The position numbers were made by a program, and so were the translations under genes. Positions 35,580 through 43,395 of a DNA stretch of 43,395 nucleotides are shown here, one piece after another (position 1 is the stretch's first letter; the number at the start of each line of letters is the position of its first letter). Source of the stretch: Beijerinckiaceae bacterium (lineage in GTDB: Bacteria; Pseudomonadota; Alphaproteobacteria; Rhizobiales; Beijerinckiaceae); the NCBI GenBank assembly GCA_031291515.1, contig JARLIW010000074.1, positions 1-43,395 of the forward strand, written 5' to 3'. The notes below the pieces were generated by a model, which had not been told where the DNA came from, did no database searches, and was given only the letters and a program-made list of their open reading frames with translations.

Positions 35580-37367
35580 ATGAGTGTGCAGGTTAAACGG
35601 CGGCGGGAATCCGCGACCTTCTTGGCAAGCTTCGTTGGAGCGCAAGGCGAGCTTATTGTCGATACAACAAACAATCGGGTTCAAGTCCATGACGGCGCGA
35701 CCGCTGGCGGCTTTGCGGCGGCGAAATTGGCGGAGGTTCTGCAAACGGCCAATAACCTCGCGGACCTTTCCAACAAGACAACCGCGCTCGGGAATCTTGG
35801 GGCCGTCGCAAGCACGCAAATCGGCGTCGCAAACGGGATTGCCTCGCTCGATAGCACCGGTCATGTGCCCTCCACACAGCTTCCGGCGTCAATCGTGGGC
35901 TCCCTGCAATTCCAGGGAACGTGGAATGCCACGGCCAATAGTCCTGCAATTACATCGGGGACGGGGACGAAAGGGAATTTTTTTAAAGTCGCGGTCGCGG
36001 GTACGACAGCTATCGACGGCAACTCCCAATGGAACGTCGGGGATCTCTTGCTATTCGATGGAACGGTGTGGGACAAGATCGATGGCGAATCCTCGGAGGT
36101 GGTCTCCGTCGCTGGCCTGACGGGTGCCGTGACTGCTGCCCAAATTCTGGCGGCGATCATCGCGAATGCGGGATCGACCGGATCTGGCGCGTTTGTTCTG
36201 GCGGCGTCGCCGACCCTCGTCACCCCGAATCTCGGTACGCCGTCGGCTGTCAACTTAGGCAACGCGAGCAACCTCGCCCCTACGGCCCTTCCCGGCTTGA
36301 CCGGCGACGTCACGTCGAGCGCTGGGAGCGCGGCGACGGTCATTGCCGCCAATGCGGTGACCAACGCCAAAGCGGCACAAATGGCCGCGGGAACGCTCAA
36401 GGGTAACAATACGGGCTCGACTGCAAATGCAAGTGATTTGACGGCTTCTCAGGCGGCGGCCCTATTGCCCGCCGTGGTGGGGGATACGGGGTCCGGCGGT
36501 ACGAAAGGGTTGGTCCCCGCGCCAGGCGCGGGCTCGGCCGCCAATAACGAAGTGCTGGGCGCGGGCGGCGCGTGGATCGGCCAGATGGCCGGATTCCGCA
36601 ATCGCTTACACAACGGTTCGTTTGCCATCAACCAGCGCGTTGTCGCCGGTACGGTGACGCTGGCCGCCGGGGCCTATGGGCATGACGGCGTCAAAGGAGG
36701 ATCGAGCGGCGCGACCTATACGTTCGCCACGTCCGGCCTCGATACCACGCTGACGATCACGGCGGGCTCACTGATTTTGCCTATCGAAGCAAATCTGATC
36801 GAGGGAGGTTCCTACATTTTGTCACAGAGCGGAACCGCGCAAGCGCGCATCTGGCAAGGAACCGGCTACACCGGTTCGGGCAGCTATGCCGCAATGCCTT
36901 TAACCGCGACGAGTTTGACCGCGAATACTCAGACCAATGTCGAATTCTCCACTGGAACCGTGCTTCGCCCACAATTCGAGCCGGGTATCGCGGCAACGTC
37001 CTTTGAGCGTCGCGCGCTGGGCGTCGAGTTGATCCTGTGTCAGCGCTATTTCCAAAAATCGTACAATATCGCTTCTGCGCCCGGTTATGCGCCGGGCAAC
37101 GGCGGCTGTTCCATTACGCAAGGGGCTCCTTCGGGGAGCTGCAACATTTACTTGCCCTTTGGCGTGCGCATGCGAAGCGCGCCTTCCGTCACGACATACG
37201 ATGGAACCGGCGCGGCTGGGAAGGTGAGCTACTACGGGTCCGGGTCTTGGAACGGGGGAGGTGCGTTAAGTTGGTGGAACTTCACCGAGGCAGGTCTCAG
37301 CATTCAAGCGAATATCGTCAGCTCTGCGCAGATTAATTTCGACTATGTTGCGAGCGCGGAGCTTTGA
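35580..37367 (+). CDS. Tail fibre protein
   Basis: 595 residues. The N-terminal ~60 residues (RRESATFLASFVGAQGELIV, RVQVHDGATAGGFAAAK) match the attachment domain common to phage fibres of the Mtd-N/hyaluronidase type. Middle region: low-complexity beta-helical repeats (GNASNLAPTALPGLTGDVTS, AAGTLKGNNTGSTANASDLT). C-terminal ~270 residues begin FRNRLHNGSFAINQRVVAG and include TSFERRALGVELILCQRYFQ, a widespread phage carbohydrate-binding tip. Likely receptor recognition. No reverse transcriptase or template repeat is nearby, so no diversity-generating retroelement. Confidence 0.85.
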   Translation: MSVQVKRRRESATFLASFVGAQGELIVDTTNNRVQVHDGATAGGFAAAKLAEVLQTANNLADLSNKTTALGNLGAVASTQIGVANGIASLDSTGHVPSTQLPASIVGSLQFQGTWNATANSPAITSGTGTKGNFFKVAVAGTTAIDGNSQWNVGDLLLFDGTVWDKIDGESSEVVSVAGLTGAVTAAQILAAIIANAGSTGSGAFVLAASPTLVTPNLGTPSAVNLGNASNLAPTALPGLTGDVTSSAGSAATVIAANAVTNAKAAQMAAGTLKGNNTGSTANASDLTASQAAALLPAVVGDTGSGGTKGLVPAPGAGSAANNEVLGAGGAWIGQMAGFRNRLHNGSFAINQRVVAGTVTLAAGAYGHDGVKGGSSGATYTFATSGLDTTLTITAGSLILPIEANLIEGGSYILSQSGTAQARIWQGTGYTGSGSYAAMPLTATSLTANTQTNVEFSTGTVLRPQFEPGIAATSFERRALGVELILCQRYFQKSYNIASAPGYAPGNGGCSITQGAPSGSCNIYLPFGVRMRSAPSVTTYDGTGAAGKVSYYGSGSWNGGGALSWWNFTEAGLSIQANIVSSAQINFDYVASAEL

Positions 37368-37369
37368 GC

Positions 37370-37921
37370 ATGACCTATAGCTATTCGCTTTTGTCTTCTT
37401 TATCGGGCATGGCGTCCGCGAACGGCACCGCGGTGTCGCGCAGCGACGGTGTCTCTATCCCGAGCGATCCACGAAATACCGATTGGCAGGCCTATCAGGC
37501 CTGGGTTGCGGCCGGAAATGCGCCCGTGCCGGCTTCGCCGCCGACGGCCATGGAACTCAAACGACATGCAGACAAGACTTGGGCCGCGCTTTTGGCGGCC
37601 GGGCGCATCTTCAATGTCTCAGCATCTGGTGCCGCGGCCGTGAGTGTCTTGTGTGACGGGACGAGTGGCACGCGGGCCGATTTGGCCCTCCTCGCGCTCT
37701 TTGGTCAGGCGAATCCCGCGGGAACGAAAACATGGGTCGATAATAACAACGTTTCGACGGTACTGACGGGGACCCAATTTGTCACACTTGCGACAGTGGT
37801 GGGAAATTGGGTTGCGGATACCTATCCCGCGCTAGAGACCCTACGGGGCCAAATCGCCGCGACGCCGCCAACGGTTGCCACCATCGCACAGATTGACGCC
37901 TACGTCTGGCCAGCATCGTAA
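37370..37921 (+). CDS. DUF4376 protein, probable tail fibre assembly or tip protein
   Basis: 183 residues from the ATG at 37370, just after the fibre stop; the track uses a TTG two codons earlier. The N-terminal part contains VSIPSDPRNTDWQAYQAWVA, the I-P-x-D-P-x-N-x-D-x-x-x-Y-x-x-W pattern of fibre-assembly proteins, and the rest (MELKRHADKTWAALLAAGRI ... TLRGQIAATPPTVATIAQI) matches DUF4376. It probably helps fold or attach the fibre encoded upstream. Confidence 0.75.
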   Translation: MTYSYSLLSSLSGMASANGTAVSRSDGVSIPSDPRNTDWQAYQAWVAAGNAPVPASPPTAMELKRHADKTWAALLAAGRIFNVSASGAAAVSVLCDGTSGTRADLALLALFGQANPAGTKTWVDNNNVSTVLTGTQFVTLATVVGNWVADTYPALETLRGQIAATPPTVATIAQIDAYVWPAS

Positions 37922-38027
37922 CCGCTTCAGTTGGTGCCGTAACAGCCGAGTTTCGGACGGGTTCTCGGTCGAGCCTTACCTCTTAAGAGGCTCGGATATT
38001 CGCGCGAGCTTTTCCACGGAGGCATCG

Positions 38028-38663
38028 ATGCCACAATTGTTTGATCGCGAAAATTTCTTTAATGCCGTGCGGACGCGCATCTATCACGGGCTCTCTCAAT
38101 CCCAGGTCGCCGGTTGCGAAGCGATCTTGACCGAGGCGGAGCGACGCGGACTTGGAACGCCGGAAACGGCCTATATTCTCGCGACTGTCTTTTGGGAAAC
38201 GGCCCGCGCCATGCAGCCGGTCAAAGAGATTGGCGAGGGCAGGGGACGCGCTTATGGCACGCCGGATCCTGCAACGAGAAAGCGCTATTATGGGCGCGGA
38301 CTCGTCCAACTCACTTGGAAGGAAAACTACGTTAAATTCGGTAAGGTTTGCGGCGCCGATCTCGTCAATGACCCAGATCTTGCTTTGGAACTCCCCATCG
38401 CGCTGAAAGTCGTTTTTGAAGGAATGGTCGGCGGTCTGTTTACCGGTAAGAAACTTGGCGACTACCTCTCCGGCTCCGGGACAGATTATGTCGGTGCCCG
38501 GCGGGTCGTCAACGGCACGGACCAAGCCAATATTATTGCGAGCTTCGCGCGGAAATTTGAGGCGGCGCTCGCCCCTTTATCCGCTCCCGCCGGGCCGCCC
38601 GCGTCCGCTACCGCGACTCGATCCGGAATTCTTTGTCGCCTCAAATCCTATCTCGGATACTGA
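38028..38663 (+). CDS. Endolysin, glycoside hydrolase family 19-like
   Basis: 211 residues from the ATG at 38028, with ACGGAGG 5 bases upstream; the track's earlier start (37875) is rejected as it overlaps the DUF4376 gene. Chitinase-19/lysozyme-like pattern: TAYILATVFWETARAMQPVK (candidate catalytic Glu near 57), EIGEGRGRAYG, RYYGRGLVQLTWKENYVKFG and a C-terminal ARRVVNGTDQANIIASFARK. It would hydrolyse peptidoglycan glycan strands to release particles. No signal peptide is seen, so a holin would be needed; one follows two genes later. Confidence 0.88.
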   Translation: MPQLFDRENFFNAVRTRIYHGLSQSQVAGCEAILTEAERRGLGTPETAYILATVFWETARAMQPVKEIGEGRGRAYGTPDPATRKRYYGRGLVQLTWKENYVKFGKVCGADLVNDPDLALELPIALKVVFEGMVGGLFTGKKLGDYLSGSGTDYVGARRVVNGTDQANIIASFARKFEAALAPLSAPAGPPASATATRSGILCRLKSYLGY

Positions 38664-38675
38664 CAGGAGCTTATC

Positions 38676-39191
38676 ATGAAATATGATCTGATTTCGATCG
38701 TCGTGGCTCTCACAGTTTGGTCTCTTGCCTACTTTCTTTTCATTCGTCGCTGGCTGATACAATATAAAATTACGGCTTCGATCGTCACCCGCATTCAGGC
38801 CGTCGAAGACAACCTTCTTGCCAAAATCGGAATATGGCTCGAGGCCAAAAAGGCATTGGCCGTGGCGTTTTTCGCCTCCTTGTTCGGCGCGGCGCATACC
38901 GGCGTCATATCCACGGTCGCGACCGTCAAGGCAACTGCCGCCACGGTCGGCACGACTGTTGGTGCGCTTCAGCCTTCCGATGTCGAAGCATTTAAAGACC
39001 AGAGCCTCTGGCACGGCCTCTTCAACGATAGCGGAATCGAATTGAAGATCATGTCGATATTGGCATTCGTGACCGCGTTGCTCGCGGTGAAGGGGCATGT
39101 GGCGGCGGCCAAGATCGTACCCGTGAGTTCCGCATCCGTCGCTCAGGCCACGCCGGCTGCCGTCTCCCCCGCTCCGCCCGCTCAAAGCTAA
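38676..39191 (+). CDS. Membrane protein of the lysis cassette, unknown function
   Basis: 171 residues. One clear N-terminal membrane helix (SIVVALTVWSLAYFLFI), possible further helices near AVAFFASLFGAAHTGVI and IMSILAFVTALLAVKGHVA, and a Pro/Ala/Ser-rich tail (QATPAAVSPAPPAQS). It lies 12 bp after the endolysin gene. It might be a holin partner or antiholin, but I do not recognise the family. Confidence 0.6.
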   Translation: MKYDLISIVVALTVWSLAYFLFIRRWLIQYKITASIVTRIQAVEDNLLAKIGIWLEAKKALAVAFFASLFGAAHTGVISTVATVKATAATVGTTVGALQPSDVEAFKDQSLWHGLFNDSGIELKIMSILAFVTALLAVKGHVAAAKIVPVSSASVAQATPAAVSPAPPAQS

Positions 39192-39203
39192 GGAGCGCGC
39201 GCA

Positions 39204-39650
39204 ATGGCCTTTCTTGCGCTCATCATGCCGCTCATTAGCGGCATTCTTACGCCGTTCGTCAAAGCGTGGTCTGATTATAAGCGGACGCAGCTCACGACGG
39301 TGGAGGCGGGTTTTGCGGCGGCGGTATCGGCCGATGCCGATGTCGTGAAGGCGTCGCTTGCCGCCGATACAGCCGATAATGCGATCAAGGCGCAGCTTTA
39401 TGGGAGCGGAATTTATCGCTTTGTGTCTTGGTTCGTTGGCGCGGCGGTCGCGATTCATTTCGGCTTGGTATTCTGGGCAACGATATTGGCGTCCAAATTC
39501 CTGTTCGGGCGGGATATACTCGGCGTGCCGCAGGCGCCGGGTCAGTATGGCGCCGTGTTCGAATGGGCGATCATATCGAGCTTCTTTATCGTTCGCGCTC
39601 TGCATGGCGGTCCCTCTGACGTCACGCAGTGGCTCGGAAGGAAATCGTGA
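39204..39650 (+). CDS. 3TM holin-like protein (GTA_holin_3TM type)
   Basis: 148 residues. Hydrophobic N-terminus (MAFLALIMPLISGILTPFVK), a helical amphipathic middle (TTVEAGFAAAVSADADVVKA) and two C-terminal membrane segments (FVSWFVGAAVAIHFGLVFWA and EWAIISSFFIVRALHGG). This is the layout of the 3TM holins found in GTAs and related prophages, which let the endolysin reach the wall. Confidence 0.72.
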   Translation: MAFLALIMPLISGILTPFVKAWSDYKRTQLTTVEAGFAAAVSADADVVKASLAADTADNAIKAQLYGSGIYRFVSWFVGAAVAIHFGLVFWATILASKFLFGRDILGVPQAPGQYGAVFEWAIISSFFIVRALHGGPSDVTQWLGRKS

Positions 39651-39754
39651 GCCACGAGGCTTATGTTGGGATTCTCGAAATCGAGGTCGCGGGCCGGTTG
39701 TCGACCTGCGACCGCCGTCGAGTCGTGATCGCGGGGTAAGAGGTGAGAGAGCTC

Positions 39755-40084
39755 ATGGACTTCACCCCCGTCATATTGCCTTTCGTCAATGAAGCTTTGA
39801 AGGTCTTGGGCCTTTGGGCGGTGGCGCCGGTCTTGGCCTGTCTCGTGGCTTGGGAGGTCAGACGCAAGTTCATCGCGAAGGATGCCGAGATTGCGACGCT
39901 GCGGCGACAGAATGAAGACCTGCAAAGCAAGCGCTTGCAGGACGCGCGGGAGATGATCCGCATTGCCGAATCGGGGACCGCCGCGACGGCGGCGCGGACG
40001 CAAAGCGATGAACGTTTCGCCGACCTCCTCGAGGCCCTTTTGCGAAAGACGTCGGGGACCGGCATTTTTGGATGGAGACGCTAG
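39755..40084 (+). CDS. Membrane-anchored coiled-coil protein (i-spanin-like)
   Basis: 109 residues from the ATG at 39755 (a GTG at 39743 is possible). N-terminal membrane helix (LKVLGLWAVAPVLACLVAWE) followed by a charged coiled coil (FIAKDAEIATLRRQNEDLQS ... RQ/QDAREMIRIAESG). One helix plus coiled coil at the end of a lysis cassette is the shape of inner-membrane spanins, but no lipoprotein partner is evident, so the call is tentative. Confidence 0.5.
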   Translation: MDFTPVILPFVNEALKVLGLWAVAPVLACLVAWEVRRKFIAKDAEIATLRRQNEDLQSKRLQDAREMIRIAESGTAATAARTQSDERFADLLEALLRKTSGTGIFGWRR

Positions 40085-40305
40085 TGTTTTGGCCGATTCA
40101 CTTTCCAATGCGGTTTGGATCGCAACTATCCGACGTTCCCCCCGAATCGCCTGACATCGTGGGGGACCGGTTGCGCGCGGCGATAGCCGAGAACGCTCGT
40201 GTCAAAGCCGATTGCGTTCGTTGCCACGAGACTCGGGTTCAAGGGATCATGGACGAACTGTTCGCATCCATGGCCGCCGCGGCGCGGATCGAACAAACGG
40301 GCTGA
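40072..40305 (+). CDS. Small protein of unknown function, last gene of the phage cluster
   Basis: 77 residues, overlapping the previous gene by 13 bp in another frame. METLVFWPIHFPMRFGSQLS then DVPPESPDIVGDRLRAAIAE and a helical, Ala-rich end. It contains ADCVRCHETRV but no signal peptide, so the CxxCH is not taken as a haem site. It could be an overlapping lysis gene. Its stop is 13 bp from the convergent pncB stop. Confidence 0.45.
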   Translation: METLVFWPIHFPMRFGSQLSDVPPESPDIVGDRLRAAIAENARVKADCVRCHETRVQGIMDELFASMAAAARIEQTG

Positions 40306-40318
40306 GCGACGTTCAGGT

Positions 40319-41632
40319 TCAGGCCTCTCGCGAGAGCCCTGGTTGATAGCCGAAGACGCGAGCATAGCGCTCGATTTCGTTTTGCGGACCCAGGAATTTC
40401 GCCGGGTTGTCGGAAAGTTTCACGGCGGGGCGCCCATTCGCCTCGAAGACTTTGCAGACGAGCGAGACCGGTTTGAGATCGATGAGTTTCGCCGCGGGCG
40501 CGCAGCCGGTGAAATCATTCGTCAGGTTCGTTCCCCAGCCAATAGACACCTGAACGCGATCTCTGAGCGCCCGGACGGCTTCCTCGATGGAATCGATGGT
40601 CATGGCATCGGAGAGAATGACGAGCTTTTCACGGGGATCGCGCCCTCTTGACCGCCACCATGCGATGAGTTCTTCCGCGGCTTCGATGGGTGGTTTGGAA
40701 TCGGGCCGGGCGCCGGTCCAATCCGCCGCCCAGTCCGGCGCGGCCGCGAGAAAGTTCGTGGTCCCGAACGTATCCGGCAACAGGACCAGGAGATTGCCGC
40801 CATAAAGTTTTGACCAGGCCTCGAGCACTTGGAACGGCGCGCGGCGCAGGGTTTCGTCGTCGCTTGCTTCGGCGGCGAAAACCATTTGCAATTCGTGGGC
40901 ATTCGTTCCGATTGCTTCGACACCGAGATCCATCGCGTGTTTGGTGTTGGAGGTTCCGGTAAAGTTCGCGCCGAGTCCTTCTTGGAGGGCGGCGACGCAC
41001 CAGCGCTGCCATAAGAAACCGTGCCGGCGCCGCGTTCCGAAATCGCCGAGCCGCAACGGCCCTTCCGTTGCGAGCGTGCGTAATCTCTCGATCTTCTCCC
41101 ACAGTTTCGATTTCGCGCGGGCATAGAACAGGTCGAGCTCGAAGCGGCTCATGGCGCCCATGGCGCGGCGCGCGCGCATCTCGTTGATGATCGCGAGCGC
41201 CGGCACTTCCCACATGGTTGTTTCCGCCCAGAGGCCTTCGAAGCGTAGTTCAAGCTGTCCCTCGCGCTCTTCGAGCTGGTAGGGGGGAAGTTGGAAGCCC
41301 GCGAGATAGTTGATAAAGGCCGGTTCGAAAATTTGGTTGCGGCCATAAAAGGAATTGCCCGCGAGCCAAACCAATTCGTTGCGCTTGAACCGCAAGGTTC
41401 TGGCGTGGTCGAGTTGCGCGATCAGCTCGTCGCGGTCGACCCATTCCGCGAGTTTGACGGATTTCGAGCGGTTGACCAGACCGAAGGTGACATGGGTGTC
41501 CGGCTTGAGCTTCCAGATCATCTGGAGCATCAAAAGCTTGTAAAAGTCCGTATCGAGCAGTGTGCGAATGACCGGATCGATGCGGAAGGAATGATCGTAG
41601 ACGCGATTGGCGAGGTCGGGGATCAGCGCCAT
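40319..41632 (-). CDS. pncB: Nicotinate phosphoribosyltransferase PncB
   Basis: Joins nicotinate and PRPP, with ATP hydrolysis, to nicotinate mononucleotide in NAD salvage. 437 residues. Typical segments: [16 protein letters not shown] at the N-terminus, [19 protein letters not shown], the phospho-His region [20 protein letters not shown], and [18 protein letters not shown] near the C-terminus. It starts 4 bp after the recN stop, so the two are co-transcribed leftward. Its product (toward NAD) is the cofactor of LigA, but ligA is far away here. The phage-derived cluster begins directly beyond its 3' end. Confidence 0.96.
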   Translation of the reverse strand: MALIPDLANRVYDHSFRIDPVIRTLLDTDFYKLLMLQMIWKLKPDTHVTFGLVNRSKSVKLAEWVDRDELIAQLDHARTLRFKRNELVWLAGNSFYGRNQIFEPAFINYLAGFQLPPYQLEEREGQLELRFEGLWAETTMWEVPALAIINEMRARRAMGAMSRFELDLFYARAKSKLWEKIERLRTLATEGPLRLGDFGTRRRHGFLWQRWCVAALQEGLGANFTGTSNTKHAMDLGVEAIGTNAHELQMVFAAEASDDETLRRAPFQVLEAWSKLYGGNLLVLLPDTFGTTNFLAAAPDWAADWTGARPDSKPPIEAAEELIAWWRSRGRDPREKLVILSDAMTIDSIEEAVRALRDRVQVSIGWGTNLTNDFTGCAPAAKLIDLKPVSLVCKVFEANGRPAVKLSDNPAKFLGPQNEIERYARVFGYQPGLSREA

Positions 41633-41636
41633 GGCG

Positions 41637-43298
41637 TCAGCTCGTTTCGGTCAGAAGCCTGCCGGCCGCGGCCCGAGCTTCGTCGGTGATCGTCGCGCCG
41701 GCGAGCATCCGTGCGATTTCTTCCTGGCGCGCGGCGGAGCCGAGCGTCGTAACCCGCGTCGCGACCCGTCGGCCCTGATCCATGGGCGCCTTGGCGATCT
41801 GAAAATGACCGCCGGCGCGCGCGGCGACCTGGGGTGCATGGGTGACGGCCAAGACTTGGACCTTGGCGGCAAGCCGGGCAAGACGCTGCCCCATGGCATC
41901 GGCCACCGCGCCGCCGACGCCCGTATCGATCTCGTCGAACACGAGTGTCGGCGCCGACCCCTTGTTGGCGAGCGCTACTTTCAAGGCCAGCATAAACCGC
42001 GCGAGTTCGCCGCCCGAGGCAATTTTCATCAGCGGCCCCGGTCGTGTTCCTGGGTTCGTTTCCACCCAAAAGCCGATGGCGTCGATTCCGTCCGGCCCCG
42101 GCGTTTCGACTTCGACCTGCGTGATGAACCGCGCGCGTTCGAGTTTGAGCGGCGGCAATTCCGCATTGACCGCGCGGTCGAGCGCGCCGGCCGCCTTTTT
42201 TCGCGCGGTGGAAAGTTTGTCCGCCGCTGCGTCATAGGCGGTTTTGGCCTCCACCAATGCGCCAGCCAGTCTTACGAGCTTGGCTTCGTCGGCGTCCAAC
42301 GCTTGAAGCGTTGCCGCATGGGATTCGGCCAGAGCGGGGAGGGCGTCGGCGGTCACCGCATATTTGCGCGCGGCGGCGCGGATCGCGAAAAGCCGCTCCT
42401 CGATCCGTTCCAATTCATGGGGGTCGAATTCGGCATCCCGCAAAGCGTCGTCCAGCGTGTCGCGGGCGACGTCGAGCGCGGCCAGCGCGGCGTCCAGCGC
42501 TTGAACGCTTGGGCCAATCAGCGCCGGCGCCTGGGCCTGCCGGCGGTCGAGCCGCCGCAGGGTCCCGCTGAGGGCCGAGACGGGGCCATCGCCGCCCAAG
42601 ACCTCCCGTGCATCGCGCAGGTCGGCGACGACTTTTTCGGCCGCCATCATTGTCTGCCGTCGCTGAGTCAGGGTGGTTTCCTCACCCTGCTGCACCGCAA
42701 GCTTGGTGAGTTCCTCGTGGGCGTGGCGAAGGTATTCCGCTTCCGTTCGAACCGCGGCAACGCGCAATTCCTCGGATTTACGCTCGGCCTCGATCGCTTT
42801 CACGGTCGCATGCGCCGAGCGGACCGCTTGCAGTGGCATGGCGAGACCGCCAAAGGCATCGACGAGCTGACGGTGGACGGTCGGCTCGACAAGCGCCCTG
42901 TCGTCGTGCTGGCCGTGAATTTCCACGAGTGTTTTGCCGAGAGCCCGCAGCGTCTGGACGCTGACGGGCTGATCGTTGACGAAGGCGCGCGTGCGCCCAT
43001 CCGCCATTTGTACGCGGCGCAGGATCAGATCGCCGGAGAGGTCGATGTCTTGCGCCAGCTCGCTTTCGCGGATGGGATGGCTGGCGGGGAGGTCGAAGAC
43101 GGCGGTGACTTGGCCCTGGCCCGCGCCTTCGCGCACCAAGGACCCGTCGCCGCGCCCGCCAAGCGCGAGTGAGAAAGCGTCGAGGAGGATTGACTTGCCG
43201 GCCCCGGTCTCGCCGGTCAGCACGGTCATGCCTTCGCCGAGATCGAGGTCGAGCCGGTCGATCAGGACGATATCGCGGATCGACAACTGGACAAGCAC
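41637..43298 (-). CDS. recN: DNA repair protein RecN
   Basis: SMC-like ATPase acting in double-strand break repair. 553 residues from a GTG at 43298 ([20 protein letters not shown], the standard RecN beginning). Walker [16 protein letters not shown] near residue 35, Q-loop-like [12 protein letters not shown], long coiled-coil arms, ABC signature [16 protein letters not shown], Walker [14 protein letters not shown] and a C-terminal [20 protein letters not shown]. RecN is commonly SOS-induced; I see no clear LexA box in the short upstream stretch available. Confidence 0.97.
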   Translation of the reverse strand: MLVQLSIRDIVLIDRLDLDLGEGMTVLTGETGAGKSILLDAFSLALGGRGDGSLVREGAGQGQVTAVFDLPASHPIRESELAQDIDLSGDLILRRVQMADGRTRAFVNDQPVSVQTLRALGKTLVEIHGQHDDRALVEPTVHRQLVDAFGGLAMPLQAVRSAHATVKAIEAERKSEELRVAAVRTEAEYLRHAHEELTKLAVQQGEETTLTQRRQTMMAAEKVVADLRDAREVLGGDGPVSALSGTLRRLDRRQAQAPALIGPSVQALDAALAALDVARDTLDDALRDAEFDPHELERIEERLFAIRAAARKYAVTADALPALAESHAATLQALDADEAKLVRLAGALVEAKTAYDAAADKLSTARKKAAGALDRAVNAELPPLKLERARFITQVEVETPGPDGIDAIGFWVETNPGTRPGPLMKIASGGELARFMLALKVALANKGSAPTLVFDEIDTGVGGAVADAMGQRLARLAAKVQVLAVTHAPQVAARAGGHFQIAKAPMDQGRRVATRVTTLGSAARQEEIARMLAGATITDEARAAAGRLLTETS

Positions 43299-43317
43299 GG
43301 GTGCCGCACGCCCTTGG

Positions 43318-43395
43318 TCAGGCCCGCTCGGGGCCAGAGAAATAGCCCCGCTTCAGCCAGCGGGATGCCGTAGCGTCTGCGTGCCAAACATTCGG
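43318..43395 (-). CDS. C-terminal fragment of an unidentified leftward gene (partial)
   Basis: The 26 codons at the right edge are open and end in TGA at 43318, 19 bp before the recN GTG. The encoded end reads WHADATASRWLKRGYFSGPE. In many Hyphomicrobiales bamD (comL) precedes recN, but this tail is too short to identify. The frame choice itself is uncertain, since another frame is also open here. Confidence 0.3.
   Translation of the reverse strand, partial: PNVWHADATASRWLKRGYFSGPERA

Larger units (their letters stand above)
18211..40305 (+). mobile_element. Prophage-derived or GTA-like structural gene cluster (packaging, head, tail, lysis)
   Basis: About 22 kb of tightly packed rightward genes in tailed-phage late order: large terminase, portal, protease, capsid, connectors, tail, tip, fibre, lysis. 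All large frames are intact. The tail-tip genes resemble g12-g15 of the Rhodobacter capsulatus gene transfer agent. Missing from the cluster: integrase, small terminase, replication genes, repressor and antirepressor. The right edge lies between 40305 and the pncB stop at 40319. The left edge lies within 17676-18210. Boundaries are by gene content; I found no direct repeats that would mark attachment sites. Confidence 0.85.

Noticed and set aside
35580-37367. Possible diversity-generating retroelement because the fibre has an Mtd-type N-terminus
   Set aside because: No reverse transcriptase gene and no template/variable repeat pair in the window.
40072-40305. CVRCH as a c-type haem site
   Set aside because: No signal peptide or membrane segment and a very small protein; likely chance.
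41607-43172. 521-residue rightward ORF opposite recN
   Set aside because: Antisense shadow; RecN Walker and signature motifs are intact on the minus strand.

Overview
The window is GC-rich bacterial DNA. Gene content and order (LigA, RecN, EnvC-CtpA-deacetylase-RppH, RsfS-RlmH, EgtB-EgtD) point to an alphaproteobacterium of the Hyphomicrobiales, plausibly Beijerinckiaceae or Methylocystaceae. That placement is inferred from protein style and gene order, not from a marker-gene search. About half of the window is chromosomal housekeeping DNA and about half (18.2-40.3 kb) is one uninterrupted phage-derived gene cluster. || Left part (1-6.8 kb): the window opens inside a leftward immunity-type gene (missing from the ORF track because it runs off the edge), preceded by a leftward Tox-REase-5-like toxin gene and then ligA. 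A glutathione peroxidase gene is divergent from ligA. Two small leftward genes for exported proteins follow. Then comes a compact regulatory island: a DUF6362-type gene and a GcrA-like helix-turn-helix gene (leftward), a divergent S24-type (CI/LexA-like) repressor, and a small rightward gene. Two clusters of three similar inverted repeats (GGTWA-N2-TWACC type) flank the repressor gene and look like its operators. || Middle (6.9-17.7 kb): ergothioneine genes egtB-egtD, convergent glycogen phosphorylase glgP, then a rightward series rsfS, rlmH, envC-like, ctpA (followed by a strong terminator), a divergent polysaccharide deacetylase and rppH. || Phage-derived module (18.2-40.3 kb): large terminase, portal, prohead protease, major capsid protein, head-tail connectors, tail terminator, tail tube, tail assembly chaperone (probable -1 frameshift), a short tape measure, then a tail-tip set resembling genes g12-g15 of the Rhodobacter capsulatus gene transfer agent (GTA). 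This set is GTA TIM-barrel/DUF2460 fusion, DUF2460, DUF2163/BR0599, NlpC/P60 and the hub ('megatron'). A fibre, a DUF4376 protein, a GH19-type endolysin, a 3TM-holin-like protein and an i-spanin-like protein follow. All frames are open. I see no integrase, no small terminase, no replication genes and no adjacent repressor. It could be a headful prophage remnant or a domesticated GTA-like particle; sequence alone does not decide. Its most unusual point is domain shuffling: the TIM barrel that sits inside g15 of RcGTA is here fused to a second copy of the DUF2460 distal-tail domain. || Right end (40.3-43.4 kb): leftward recN-pncB (4 bp apart), with pncB ending 13 bp from the last phage gene, and a fragment of a leftward gene upstream of recN.
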